Origin: Candidatus Zixiibacteriota bacterium
GTDB lineage: Bacteria > Zixibacteria > MSB-5A5 > GN15 > JACZUZ01
Length of the DNA: 64,000 nt
Direction of reading: 5' to 3'
Assembly: GCA_024280775.1 (NCBI GenBank)
Contig: JAJRPM010000005.1
Coordinates: forward strand, 45,353-109,352
The notes under the pieces are model-generated. The model was given only the letters and a program-made list of their open reading frames with translations. It did no database searches and had not been told where the DNA came from. The position numbers and the translations under genes were made by a program. Below, piece by piece: positions 7,590-16,489 of the stretch. The first letter of the stretch is position 1; each line of letters starts with the position of its first letter.

Positions 7590-8339
7590 CTACATGTATT
7601 GTCCGCCGTCGACTTTGATTACTTCACCAGTGATATGCCGGGCTTGCTCGCTACATAGGAACAACACAACCTCCGCGACATCTTTCGGCTCTCCGAGTCG
7701 ACCGAGCGCTGTTTCATCAAGCGCCTTTTGGCGAATCTCCTCGGGTAAGTTGGCCATCATATCAGTGAGAATCATCCCCGGGGCAACAACGTTGACATTG
7801 ATATTACTAGCGCCTAATTCACGGGCTACCGATTTAGTCAGACCTATTATGCCGGCTTTCGAGGCCGCGTAATTTGCCTGGCCGAATTTGCCGCGCAGAC
7901 CGTTTATTGAGGAGATATTGACAATCTTGCCGGATTTTTGTTTTCGCATTGAAGGCGAGACTGCGTTGATTAGGTTGAAACAGCCTTTTAGGTTTACTGC
8001 AATTACATCATCCCAGGCGGATTCACTCATTTTCCAAATTACACCATCGCTAGTGACACCGGCGCAGTTGACGAGAATGTCAATGTGATTGAACTTCTCC
8101 AACGCTTGTGAAATCATTTCAGAGACGGCGGAGTGTGAGGAAACATCACACTCTATCGCCAGCGCTTTGGATCCGAGCTTTTCAATTGCAGTGACAATCT
8201 CGCCGGCCTCGGCGGGTTTGTACAAATGATTGACAATTACACTAGCGCCGCTTTTGGCAAGCGCCAAGGCAACGGCGGCGCCGATTCCAGTGGCGCCACC
8301 GGTCACCAAGGCTACTTTATCTTGAAGAATCCTCGCCAA
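7590..8339 (-). CDS. Short-chain dehydrogenase/reductase of the benzoyl-CoA cluster
   Basis: This 249-residue classical SDR has the cofactor motif TGGATGIG near residue 14, NCAGV, catalytic Ser in NISSINGLRG, YAASK, and a C-terminal ITGEVIKVDGG. It resembles 3-oxoacyl-[ACP] reductases. It sits between oah (3 bp gap) and dch, so it probably acts in ring-product metabolism. Candidate steps are 3-hydroxypimelyl-CoA oxidation after Oah or, as proposed for the SDR BzdZ of some bzd clusters, 6-hydroxycyclohexene-carbonyl-CoA oxidation. A zinc-type Had is also encoded at 189-1226, so I favour the post-cleavage step, without proof. Confidence 0.75.
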   Translation of the reverse strand: MARILQDKVALVTGGATGIGAAVALALAKSGASVIVNHLYKPAEAGEIVTAIEKLGSKALAIECDVSSHSAVSEMISQALEKFNHIDILVNCAGVTSDGVIWKMSESAWDDVIAVNLKGCFNLINAVSPSMRKQKSGKIVNISSINGLRGKFGQANYAASKAGIIGLTKSVARELGASNINVNVVAPGMILTDMMANLPEEIRQKALDETALGRLGEPKDVAEVVLFLCSEQARHITGEVIKVDGGQYM

Positions 8340-8342
8340 TTC

Positions 8343-9353
8343 CTAGGCGCCCTTCAATGCAGAGCCACACATGCCGCAGAATTGATGTACACTCGGAAGC
8401 TGTGTCACACCGCATGACGGACAGGTGTGCTTGTAGACACCATACTTGGATTCCGAAGAACCACCCTCAGCAGCGACCTTACGTAAGCCCATGTAATCGG
8501 CTTTGCGCTTTTCTACAAACGCCTGCATGCCTTCATTGGGTTCCCAGTCATTGAAATGCAGGGCCAACCAGTCACGCGCATGACCGATAGTTGCGAACCA
8601 GATTTGCTCTTTGAGGTGATTGACCTGAGTTTTGGTGTAGCGCATGCATTCGGGGAATTTGTTCAGCATCTTTTCAGCCATGATGTTGCAGGCTTCATCG
8701 AGTTTTTCGCGCGGAACTACCTGATTGACCAATCCCCATTCGAGGGCTTTGTCGGCTCTAATTTTTTCATTGAGGAATAATATCTCACGCGCGCGACGGT
8801 CACCGACGAATATCGGTAGCCACTGCGTGGCTCCGCCACAGGCAACCGAACCGACGTTGGTTCCTATTTGGCCAATGTAGGTGTCGTCAGCCATGATGGA
8901 CAGGTCGCAGGCCATGTGGGATTCATTTCCGCCACCGACCGCCATGCCATTGAGGCGGCAAATTATCGGCTTGCCGCATTTGAGCATCGCTTCGATGTAT
9001 CCAGCGAAATAGCCCATATATTTGTAATAATCGCGTGGTTTCTGAGTGTAATACTCGGCGTATTCTTTGACATCCCCGCCGGTGCAAAAGGCTTTCTCGC
9101 CAGCGCCGGTGAAAATTATCACTCCGACACTGTCATCCCAGGTTGCATCGGTGAAAGCGGTCATTAGTTCACGCAGGCAGGGGGTATTGTAAGCGTTGTA
9201 TGAATGCTCGCGATTGATAGTGATGCGCGCAATCCAGTCTTTCTTCTCATAGAGTATTTCTTTGAATCCATACTCCGCTGCGCTTTTCGGCTCAAACAAA
9301 TTCTCCATAGTCCCCTCAACATCCAACTTTTTCTCGAGTGTCTCAATAGCCAT
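8343..9353 (-). CDS. oah: 6-oxocyclohex-1-ene-1-carbonyl-CoA hydrolase (ring-opening), with C-terminal zinc ribbon
   Basis: This 336-residue crotonase-superfamily protein is first in its minus-strand unit, with AGGAG 6 nt before ATG 9353. The core has FTGAGEKAFCTGGDVKEYAEYY, NGMAVGGGNESHMACDLSIMAD and GQIGTNVGSVACGGATQWLP, features of Oah/BamA-type enzymes. These hydrate the double bond and hydrolytically open the ring, giving 3-hydroxypimelyl-CoA. The last 30 residues form a separate zinc-ribbon-like tail with two CxxC pairs (CPSCG and CGMCG). The protein looks slightly shorter than the roughly 380 residues I recall for BamA. The tail's role is unknown to me. Confidence 0.85.
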   Translation of the reverse strand: MAIETLEKKLDVEGTMENLFEPKSAAEYGFKEILYEKKDWIARITINREHSYNAYNTPCLRELMTAFTDATWDDSVGVIIFTGAGEKAFCTGGDVKEYAEYYTQKPRDYYKYMGYFAGYIEAMLKCGKPIICRLNGMAVGGGNESHMACDLSIMADDTYIGQIGTNVGSVACGGATQWLPIFVGDRRAREILFLNEKIRADKALEWGLVNQVVPREKLDEACNIMAEKMLNKFPECMRYTKTQVNHLKEQIWFATIGHARDWLALHFNDWEPNEGMQAFVEKRKADYMGLRKVAAEGGSSESKYGVYKHTCPSCGVTQLPSVHQFCGMCGSALKGA

Positions 9354-9730
9354 ACCAAACTCCTATTGTTTTACAATTATCAACACCGCTATGCGTTTGG
9401 GTAGTCAATTCTAATTCCCGAATTGACGCTTCCATTATCCAGTTTACGGAAAAGTGACCTGATAATCCACTATTAGTTTGGTGAGAAGTAAAAACCTGCA
9501 TTGCGTGGCTATATAACTTATTGGGATAACACATCTTATCGTCCTGCACCCATGTGCTTTCGGTTTATCGATATGGGCGTAACACACTTCGGTCCTCCGA
9601 GATTCCAGAGCTATTCCCAACTCGCTATTCTAATGGACGACAAACATCAAGCAAGATAGTATCTTGTATTGCTTGCCATTTTGGCCAAGTCCGCTTCTCT
9701 CTAATAGCCAAATCATAAGGAAAAGTAGGT
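9354..9730. promoter_or_regulatory. Divergent regulatory region between oah and the AraC-type gene
   Basis: This 377-bp non-coding stretch separates the minus-strand catabolic unit from the plus-strand regulator. It contains a 7-bp inverted repeat TCAATTC/GAATTGA (9405-9411 and 9420-9426), about 50 bp before oah and overlapping a TTGACT -35-like hexamer on the minus strand. A second symmetric site (9648-9675, CAAGCA and TGCTTG arms around AAGATAGTATCTT) lies about 55 bp before the regulator start. Both could be operators. No matching -10 at ideal spacing was found. Confidence 0.4.
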
Positions 9731-10561
9731 ATGCTCATAGAATCACATGTCCCCTCTCATCCTCTAAATGGGTTCATAGAAGTAATCATCTATTTCAAGG
9801 GTTACACGCCGGAGCATTCCCTGGAAAAAGTTGTACCAGATGGAAGCTCTTATCTGCTGATTGAACTTGACGGGATGCCGCGACATACGTTTGACACTGT
9901 CACAGGTGAAAAAAAAGGTGAATTTACAAAAGCCTGGATTTCGGGTATGCATACAGACTATCTCACAATTTCCGCTTTACCTGATTCAGAAATGCTGGCG
10001 GTAAAATTCAAACCTTATGGAGCATTTCCTTTTTTGAAGTCTCCAATTTCAGAATTCAATAATCTTGTAATAGGAGCAGAGGGAGCGCTGGGAGAAAGTG
10101 TTTTCGAATTCCGAAGCAGTCTTATGAAGACGCCTACTTATGAAGGCAAGATGTCATTATGTGAGGAATGGTTGCTCGCTAGATTTGACGAAGAAAACTC
10201 TCCGGATGATTTCGTAGTTTCTGCATGTAATACGATGCAACAAGATTCTAAGTTAGAATTTAATTCCATCGCGGAGATGATTTCTAAGGCGGGCATATCC
10301 AAGAAACATTTCATAAATCAATTCAAGAAATACGTTGGCTTAACTCCTAAACAATTGCAGAGAGTTTTTCGCTTTAATGATATCCTTCAATGTATTTCAA
10401 AAGAGGATAATATAGGTTGGACCCAAATCGCTTTGAGTTGCGGCTATTATGATCAAGCGCATTTCATAAAGGAGTTCAAGAGTTTCTGCGGTATCAACCC
10501 TTCAAAGTTTATCAGCGACTACAAAACTACAGAGCGCATGAACTTCTTCCCGCTGGACTAG
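9731..10561 (+). CDS. AraC-family transcriptional regulator
   Basis: This 276-residue protein has a C-terminal double helix-turn-helix of the AraC/XylS type. The first helix pair is around ISKAGISKKHFINQFKKYVGLTPKQLQRVFRF and the second around IALSCGYYDQAHFIKEFKSFCGINPSKF. The N-terminal 150 residues resemble the sensor domain seen in XylS-like regulators with a VPDGSSYLLIEL start (DUF6597-like). An AAGGA lies upstream of the ATG. It is divergent from the oah unit, so regulation of benzoyl-CoA genes is plausible, but these N-terminal domains also occur with unrelated targets. Confidence 0.82.
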   Translation: MLIESHVPSHPLNGFIEVIIYFKGYTPEHSLEKVVPDGSSYLLIELDGMPRHTFDTVTGEKKGEFTKAWISGMHTDYLTISALPDSEMLAVKFKPYGAFPFLKSPISEFNNLVIGAEGALGESVFEFRSSLMKTPTYEGKMSLCEEWLLARFDEENSPDDFVVSACNTMQQDSKLEFNSIAEMISKAGISKKHFINQFKKYVGLTPKQLQRVFRFNDILQCISKEDNIGWTQIALSCGYYDQAHFIKEFKSFCGINPSKFISDYKTTERMNFFPLD

Positions 10562-10670
10562 AGAGGTTACTTTTTTACAATACCGTAGCGCCACCTACTT
10601 GTTTCTTGTTGCTTGGAAAGTGAACTGAAGGCTTGGAACAGACAATTGAATTTGAAAGAGGATTACTTGC

Positions 10671-11204
10671 ATGGAAAAAGGGTTGCTGGAGAAAACGGGA
10701 AAGACGTTGCAGCAGTGGGTTAAGATAGTTAAGAAATCCAAGATTGAAAAACATGGCGAGATAATAAAGTTTCTAAAAACAGAACACGGATTTACTCACG
10801 GCTTCGCCAACTTTGTAGCTATGACAGCACGAGAGGCGGGGGCCAACTTCTTTGATCCCGCTGAGTTGGTCGACGCGCAATATAGCAAGGGCAAAGAGGA
10901 GCTAAGACCGATTTATGATCTGCTGGTTCGCAAGATCAAGAAGCTAGGGGATGGAATAGAGGTTGTCCCGAAAAAATCCAGTGTGAGTATTAAGACGAAA
11001 AAACAGTTCGCTTTGATACAACCAAGCGCTAAGACTCGAATTGACCTGGGATTGAAACTCAGAGACAAACCAACAGGCAAACGTCTCCAAAACTCCGGTC
11101 CATTTGGAGCAATGTGCACGCATCGTGTTGAGATATTTGAAAAATCAGATATTGATAATGAACTGCTGGACTGGTTGAAAGAAGCCTATGAGAAGTCTTT
11201 TTGA
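10671..11204 (+). CDS. DUF4287/DUF5655-type protein
   Basis: This 177-residue soluble protein has two parts. Residues 1-65 (KTGKTLQQWVKIVKKS, TEHGFTHGFANFVA) match what I know as DUF4287. Residues 75-175 (RPIYDLLVRKIKKLGDGIEVVPKKSSVSIKTKKQFALIQPS) match DUF5655, a predicted DNA/nucleotide-transport-type fold. No enzyme motif is visible. It follows the AraC gene by 110 bp with AGAGGA before its ATG. Function unknown; such proteins are widespread as single genes. Confidence 0.8.
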   Translation: MEKGLLEKTGKTLQQWVKIVKKSKIEKHGEIIKFLKTEHGFTHGFANFVAMTAREAGANFFDPAELVDAQYSKGKEELRPIYDLLVRKIKKLGDGIEVVPKKSSVSIKTKKQFALIQPSAKTRIDLGLKLRDKPTGKRLQNSGPFGAMCTHRVEIFEKSDIDNELLDWLKEAYEKSF

Positions 11205-11332
11205 TATTGGATTCCAGTGCAGACCAAACATGATACTTGCCCTTTCGTAGCCCTGTTTGCTCTGCAGGTCAGTATGTCTATATTGCCTGCGTGATGTATT
11301 TGTCGAACGAATATCAATGAAAGGGATTTCAC

Positions 11333-12886
11333 ATGTTAAAGCTAATCCGTAGCGCTTTGGTTTTGTTTGCTTTGGTGATGTTGTCTGGCGCAAGCGCCTT
11401 TGGTCAGCATATGGCAGAGTCTGCTGACAAAGACAAAGGCGAGAAGTCAGATGAGAAGAAGGGTGAGGTTAAGGAGGTTATCTCTGAGACCACTCATAGT
11501 ATTCTTATTGACGGTCAAAAAGTTTCCTACAAAGTAGTCGCCGGGACTATGCCCTTGACCGAGGACTCCGAAGACGCTAAGGCCGGGATTTTCTATATTG
11601 CTTACACTCGTATCGGCGCTAGTGACGCACAGAAGAATCCGGCGAAACGTCCAGTTACCTTTTCATTCAACGGCGGGCCCGGCTCATCATCGGTTTGGTT
11701 GCATCTGGGTTTGCTGGGGCCGCGTCGGGTGAAGATGGATTCACTGGGCAATGCATTCGCGCCGCCTTATGAATTGGTCGACAACGAATTCTCCTTGCTT
11801 GATAAAACCGATTTGGTGTTTATTGATCCGGTTAGCACAGGTTTCAGTCGCGCGGCCGATGGTGAGGATGCAAATCAGTTTCACGGGGTGCGTGAGGACA
11901 TCAAGTCGGTGGGTGAGTTCATTCGTTTGTACACTACCAAGAACGAACGCTGGGCCTCGCCGAAGTTTTTGATTGGAGAAAGTTATGGCACCACACGCGC
12001 GGCGGGACTCTCGGGTTATTTGCAAAACAAACACGGGCTTTATTTGAATGGAATCATGTTGGTTTCCTCGATTCTAAATTTTGAAACCGCGCGCTTCACA
12101 ACCGGCAATGATTTGCCGTATGTTCTATTCCTGCCTTCATATACCGCAACAGCCTGGTATCACAAACGTTTGCCATCAGATTTGCAAAAGGATTTGCAAG
12201 TAGCGCTTAGAGAATCCGAGAAGTTCGCTATGGGTGACTATGCCAGCGCTTTGATGGAGGGCGATAATATCTCAGATATTAAGCGCGAAGCAGTTACTCG
12301 TGAGTTGGCGCGTTTGACTGGACTATCAGAAAAATATGTTTCGCAAACTAATATGCGGATTTTGATTCATCGCTTTACCAAAGAGCTACTGCGTGATGAG
12401 CGCCGCACTGTCGGCAGACTTGACAGTCGTTTTGTGGGGATTGACTCGGATGCCGCTGGTGAATATACAGATTATGATCCTAGCTATTCTAATATACTAG
12501 GCGCTTACGGAGCGACGATGAATGACTATTTGCGTCGTGAGTTGGATTTTGAGAGTGATTTGCCCTATGAGATTCTTACTGGTAATGTGCATCCCTGGAA
12601 TTATGGCGAATACAAAAACCGGTTCGTGAATGTAGGCGAGACATTACGCCAAGCAATGACTAAGAATCCATACTTAAAAGTTTTTGTCGCTAATGGGTAC
12701 TATGATCTTGCAACCCCTTACTTGGCAACCGAATACACTTTCAGTCATCTGGGCTTGGACCCTTCTTTGCAGGAAAATGTGAGTATGGCTTACTACGAGG
12801 CTGGGCATATGATGTATATCAAAGTCAACGAGTTAGCGCAGTTGAAGAGTGATTTGGTGAAGTTTATGGACGGGGCGATGCGTTGA
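11333..12886 (+). CDS. Exported serine carboxypeptidase-like protein (peptidase S10)
   Basis: This 517-residue protein has a signal peptide (residues 1-24, cleavage near SAFGQ), then a charged Lys/Glu/Asp linker (about 30-50). The S10 fold follows, with substrate-binding FNGGPGSSSVWLHLG, nucleophile Ser in IGESYGTTRAAG, Asp in VANGYYDLATPY and His in YYEAGHMMYI, so the catalytic triad appears complete. It would remove C-terminal amino acids from peptides, probably in the periplasm. AAAGGGAT precedes the ATG. No partner genes are nearby. Confidence 0.88.
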   Translation: MLKLIRSALVLFALVMLSGASAFGQHMAESADKDKGEKSDEKKGEVKEVISETTHSILIDGQKVSYKVVAGTMPLTEDSEDAKAGIFYIAYTRIGASDAQKNPAKRPVTFSFNGGPGSSSVWLHLGLLGPRRVKMDSLGNAFAPPYELVDNEFSLLDKTDLVFIDPVSTGFSRAADGEDANQFHGVREDIKSVGEFIRLYTTKNERWASPKFLIGESYGTTRAAGLSGYLQNKHGLYLNGIMLVSSILNFETARFTTGNDLPYVLFLPSYTATAWYHKRLPSDLQKDLQVALRESEKFAMGDYASALMEGDNISDIKREAVTRELARLTGLSEKYVSQTNMRILIHRFTKELLRDERRTVGRLDSRFVGIDSDAAGEYTDYDPSYSNILGAYGATMNDYLRRELDFESDLPYEILTGNVHPWNYGEYKNRFVNVGETLRQAMTKNPYLKVFVANGYYDLATPYLATEYTFSHLGLDPSLQENVSMAYYEAGHMMYIKVNELAQLKSDLVKFMDGAMR

Positions 12887-12987
12887 GCTAGACTGTTACA
12901 AAAGAATTAGCTTGACGAATTAGTTCGCAGGATATACTTTACCAGCAGAGAAGAGTAGCGCTAACCTTATATTGGAAGGTTGTCTTG

Positions 12988-14427
12988 ATGGCGAATTCGT
13001 ACCGAATTTCTAAACGTGGCTTGTGGATTTCGGCCTTGGCGTTGTGTTTTGTTTTGCACCCGCTTTTTTGGGCGCACGGCTCGAGTGTGCCGTCTTTCAG
13101 CTATGCTGAAAACGCAGGAGATTGGCTTGGCGAAAATATCGCCAATGCAGGAGATGTAAATAACGATGGTATCGATGACCTAATTGTGGGAGCTCGAAAG
13201 CACCTGGGCACAAATGGACTCGCTACCGTATTATCGGGAGCTGACGGTACTGTTCTGTATCGCTATGAGGGATTCTCCGGAGCTAACCTTGGCTCCTCAG
13301 TTGACGGTATTGGCGATATCAACAATGACGGGTTTGACGATTTCGCTATAGGTGAGTTCAGTATGCCTCATGGGAAAATCTATGTTCGCTCCGGAATTGA
13401 CGGGACTGTTTTGTTGACTATTGAAGGCGGTAATTATGGCACGATGGGAAACTCAGTAGCCGGAATTGGTGATGTCAACGATGATACTGTTCCTGACATT
13501 GGAATTGGAGTTAACGGTGTGGTTCGAGTCCATTCGGGAGTTGACGGAGCGCTACTATACACTCTGTATGCTGATGTAAGTGGATGGACGGGGTTTGGTG
13601 ATAATTTGGACGGCGCTGGTGACGTGAACGCAGACGGCTATGACGACATTATCGTTGGCGCCATGTATCAAAGCGAAAGCGCGGAGTGCTTCGCGAGTGG
13701 AAAGGCATACGTTTTTTCGGGCGCTGACGGAAGCCTTCTTTATTGTTATCCAGGGGAGAGCTGTTACCGGTACCTTGGGATTGCAGTTAGCGGTGTCGGT
13801 GATGTCAATTCAGACGGGCACGGAGATTTTGCGGTGAATGGACAGAGCAGGGGCAAAGTTTACTCAGGGATTGATGGCCAGGTATTGTATGGTCTCATGC
13901 AACAGGGGAACAGTCTTTGGCCTTCGCTCGGCACAATAGCGGACATTGATGGTGACGGTGTTTCTGATATACTCGCCGCGACACACCACGGACGATATAT
14001 TATTTATTCCGGGGCTACAGGACTTCGAGCGGCTTGGTCAGGACTGTCCAATCCTTTGCTGGATGGAGTGAATGGTGGTCGATTGGTTGGAACAGGAGAT
14101 TTCAACGGTGACGGAATCTCAGATATTGCATTTGCGGATTACCTCGACAATGCCGCCGGAGATTCTGCCGGTGTAGTTTACGGCCTTTCTATTACCCCCG
14201 GTGTAGATTGTTGCTTCACACGTGGTGATTTTCTCGCTGATGGTTTTGTCAATATTGCAGATGTAACAGCCGCTGTCGCTAGAATATTTTCAGGTGGAAG
14301 CGCTACGGCTTGCCCTGACGACGCTGACGCTAATGCTGATGGCGCTTTCAATATTGGCGATGTTACATATCTTGTCGGACATATTTTCGGAACGAATCCA
14401 CGACTGCCCTGTGTCGCGGGACAATAG
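12988..14427 (+). CDS. Exported FG-GAP beta-propeller protein with C-terminal dockerin-type repeats
   Basis: This 479-residue protein has a signal peptide (about 1-32) and seven FG-GAP-like calcium loops, for example DVNNDGIDDLIVGA, DINNDGFDDFAIGE, DVNADGYDDIIVGA and DFNGDGISDIAFAD, consistent with an integrin-type propeller. Near the C-terminus are two dockerin-type-I-like motifs (FLADGFVNIADVTAAVARIF and ANADGAFNIGDVTYLVGHIF), followed by a final CVAGQ. ATG 12988 was chosen for GGAAGG 8 nt upstream; a TTG one codon earlier is in frame. It is likely secreted and binds calcium. I see no cohesin partner, so the dockerin part may work as a sorting or stalk module. Confidence 0.85.
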   Translation: MANSYRISKRGLWISALALCFVLHPLFWAHGSSVPSFSYAENAGDWLGENIANAGDVNNDGIDDLIVGARKHLGTNGLATVLSGADGTVLYRYEGFSGANLGSSVDGIGDINNDGFDDFAIGEFSMPHGKIYVRSGIDGTVLLTIEGGNYGTMGNSVAGIGDVNDDTVPDIGIGVNGVVRVHSGVDGALLYTLYADVSGWTGFGDNLDGAGDVNADGYDDIIVGAMYQSESAECFASGKAYVFSGADGSLLYCYPGESCYRYLGIAVSGVGDVNSDGHGDFAVNGQSRGKVYSGIDGQVLYGLMQQGNSLWPSLGTIADIDGDGVSDILAATHHGRYIIYSGATGLRAAWSGLSNPLLDGVNGGRLVGTGDFNGDGISDIAFADYLDNAAGDSAGVVYGLSITPGVDCCFTRGDFLADGFVNIADVTAAVARIFSGGSATACPDDADANADGAFNIGDVTYLVGHIFGTNPRLPCVAGQ

Positions 14428-14448
14428 GACAATTACAATCCCTTGGGG

Positions 14449-16470
14449 TCAACCAGCCAACTCGGCGAAGACTTGTTTTTCGTAGCGTTTGATTGCCGGG
14501 ACTATTCCGCCTGCGGCGGTTAGCGCCGTCACTATGGCGCTGGGGGATTCTGCGGTGAAGGTTTTGCCGGAGGCGATGTGTAGAATTTCGCCACTGGTGG
14601 GGTTTACGGAAAGCTCATCGTTTTCGGAGACTAACTTGAAGAATTCATTGTCTGTCACTAGTAAGTAGGGTAGCGCTTCGTTTACCAGATTGCGTTTGTG
14701 GATAAAGGCATAGCCTTTGGCGATAACTAGTTTCACTCCGGCGCCTTTTAGGGCCCATACTGCATGCTCACGGGAAGAGCCACTTCCCCATGCTTCACCG
14801 GCTACAACAATTGTTTGACCGTCACTAACCCGCTCGATAAACTCCGGACGCACATAGTGGAAACACTTTGCGCCTATTTCATCAATATCCGAGAGATGGC
14901 AAAACTCTCCAGGGATGATTGCGTCTGTATCTATGTGATCACCGAAGACCTGCGCGCGTCCGAGTATTCTCTCTGTTACTTTCGGCGCTTCACTGGTGGC
15001 GGCTTTGGATGCTTCGACGCTATCCGATGCGCTATCTATTACATCTACTTCCGGTTCAGTGTATGTGACAGTGACATCCGGAGTAATTCTAACCAAATCT
15101 GAACGACCAAGAATTTTCATGTAGCGCTGTTGGTCGATGCGCGTAAGTAGCGGTCTTGGGTCGCGCAGGGTCAAATCCGGCGCGCTGGCGGCGACTGTTG
15201 CCGCTGAGGCTAACCATGCGAGCGAGCCTTCACCCATGCGGTTTTGATAATTTCTATTTTGGGATGATAGCCACAACTCGCCGCTACCTGCCTGCTCGGA
15301 GGCGATTCCCAAACACAGATGACAACCGGGAGGGGCAATTCTGAAACCGGCTTTTTCATAGACCGCTAATAGGCCGGAGTCTCTGAGATTTGCTTCGATA
15401 TTCAAATCACCTGGAGCAACTAATCGATTGCGCGTTTCTTTGACATTGATTCCATCGGCGAGCGCCTGCTCTAGAATCATACCACCGAGAACCAACTCCT
15501 CTTCGGTTGTGGTGCAAGCGCCGATGAAACATCCGTCAAGAGTTGTGCCGAGAACCTCAGTGACATCCACTGTATTATCCGGTGAAAACGGCTTAGCTAT
15601 TTGCGGCGCGAGATTGTTCAAGTCTATTTCAAAGCGCTCAACATATTCAGCGTCACTATCCGCTTGAAAATATTTCCCGCCAGTGTTGTAACTATCACGG
15701 TGTTCAACCCAGGCACGCACTATTTCATCGGGCGCGAATATGCCATTGAGTCCGCCTAGCTCGGCGGTCATGTTGGCTATGGTAAAACGCATATCGGTGG
15801 AGAACTCACTAACAGCAGGGCCGATATATTCCACCGAGCGCTCCATCGCGGCGGTGTTGCGCTTTAGTATTCCAAGTGTCTTGAGGATTACATCCTTGCC
15901 GCCAATACCAAACGGCAGAGCGCCGTTGAAGATGACTGCGATTGCTGAGGGAACTTCAATCCAGCTTTCACCTAGTGTCATAGCTACTGTGATATCAGCG
16001 CCACCTAGTCCGATTGAAAATGCGCCTAGTCCGCCATGTGATGATGTGTGTGAGTCAGCGCCGAGTACAATTTCGCCGGGCTGAATTAGGTCACGATAGA
16101 ATTTGGTGTGCAGAATCGTTTCATTTGAGTCATAGAAATGTTTCAACTGCGCTTCGGAGGCGAAGGCTTTTGATAGTTGTATTAGTCGTTTTGTGCGCGG
16201 GTCGTTGGCAATAGTTATCGGGTCAACGGTGTGGTCTATTGCCAGATAGAAGCGCTCCGGGTCATGAATTGGAGGTCGGCCGAGTTTCTCATAGGTCTGG
16301 TTCATTCCATTCCAGGCCAACTCTGAGGCGATAGTCCAGTCAACTTTGATACGGATTATATCCCCGGGTTTGACATATGGTCGTTTCAATCCGATTGCGT
16401 GATCAGCGAGAATTTTCTCAGTGAGTGTCATCGGTCTGCGCACGGTGTTTTGTTTGGATGTCTGATTCAT
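14449..16470 (-). CDS. Fused aconitase-family hydro-lyase (LeuC+LeuD-like single chain), substrate uncertain
   Basis: This roughly 673-residue protein fuses an aconitase large domain (1-420) to a swivel domain (about 500-673). The large domain has GADSHTSSHGGLGAFSIGLG, the cluster Cys in FIGACTTTEEE and PGCHLCLGIA, and NRNYQNRMGEGS. The swivel domain has FGDHIDTDAIIPGEF and GSGSSREHAVWALKGAGV. It should carry a [4Fe-4S] cluster and isomerise a hydroxy-tricarboxylate or alkylmalate. It begins 19 bp after the LeuA-family synthase stop, so it probably acts on that enzyme's product. Aconitase, homoaconitase, isopropylmalate isomerase or citramalate-type activity cannot be separated by eye. ATG 16470 is preferred; a TTG at 16488 is in frame. 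Confidence 0.78.
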   Translation of the reverse strand: MNQTSKQNTVRRPMTLTEKILADHAIGLKRPYVKPGDIIRIKVDWTIASELAWNGMNQTYEKLGRPPIHDPERFYLAIDHTVDPITIANDPRTKRLIQLSKAFASEAQLKHFYDSNETILHTKFYRDLIQPGEIVLGADSHTSSHGGLGAFSIGLGGADITVAMTLGESWIEVPSAIAVIFNGALPFGIGGKDVILKTLGILKRNTAAMERSVEYIGPAVSEFSTDMRFTIANMTAELGGLNGIFAPDEIVRAWVEHRDSYNTGGKYFQADSDAEYVERFEIDLNNLAPQIAKPFSPDNTVDVTEVLGTTLDGCFIGACTTTEEELVLGGMILEQALADGINVKETRNRLVAPGDLNIEANLRDSGLLAVYEKAGFRIAPPGCHLCLGIASEQAGSGELWLSSQNRNYQNRMGEGSLAWLASAATVAASAPDLTLRDPRPLLTRIDQQRYMKILGRSDLVRITPDVTVTYTEPEVDVIDSASDSVEASKAATSEAPKVTERILGRAQVFGDHIDTDAIIPGEFCHLSDIDEIGAKCFHYVRPEFIERVSDGQTIVVAGEAWGSGSSREHAVWALKGAGVKLVIAKGYAFIHKRNLVNEALPYLLVTDNEFFKLVSENDELSVNPTSGEILHIASGKTFTAESPSAIVTALTAAGGIVPAIKRYEKQVFAELAG

Positions 16471-16489
16471 GTGAGTTTTTTGGCGCAAC

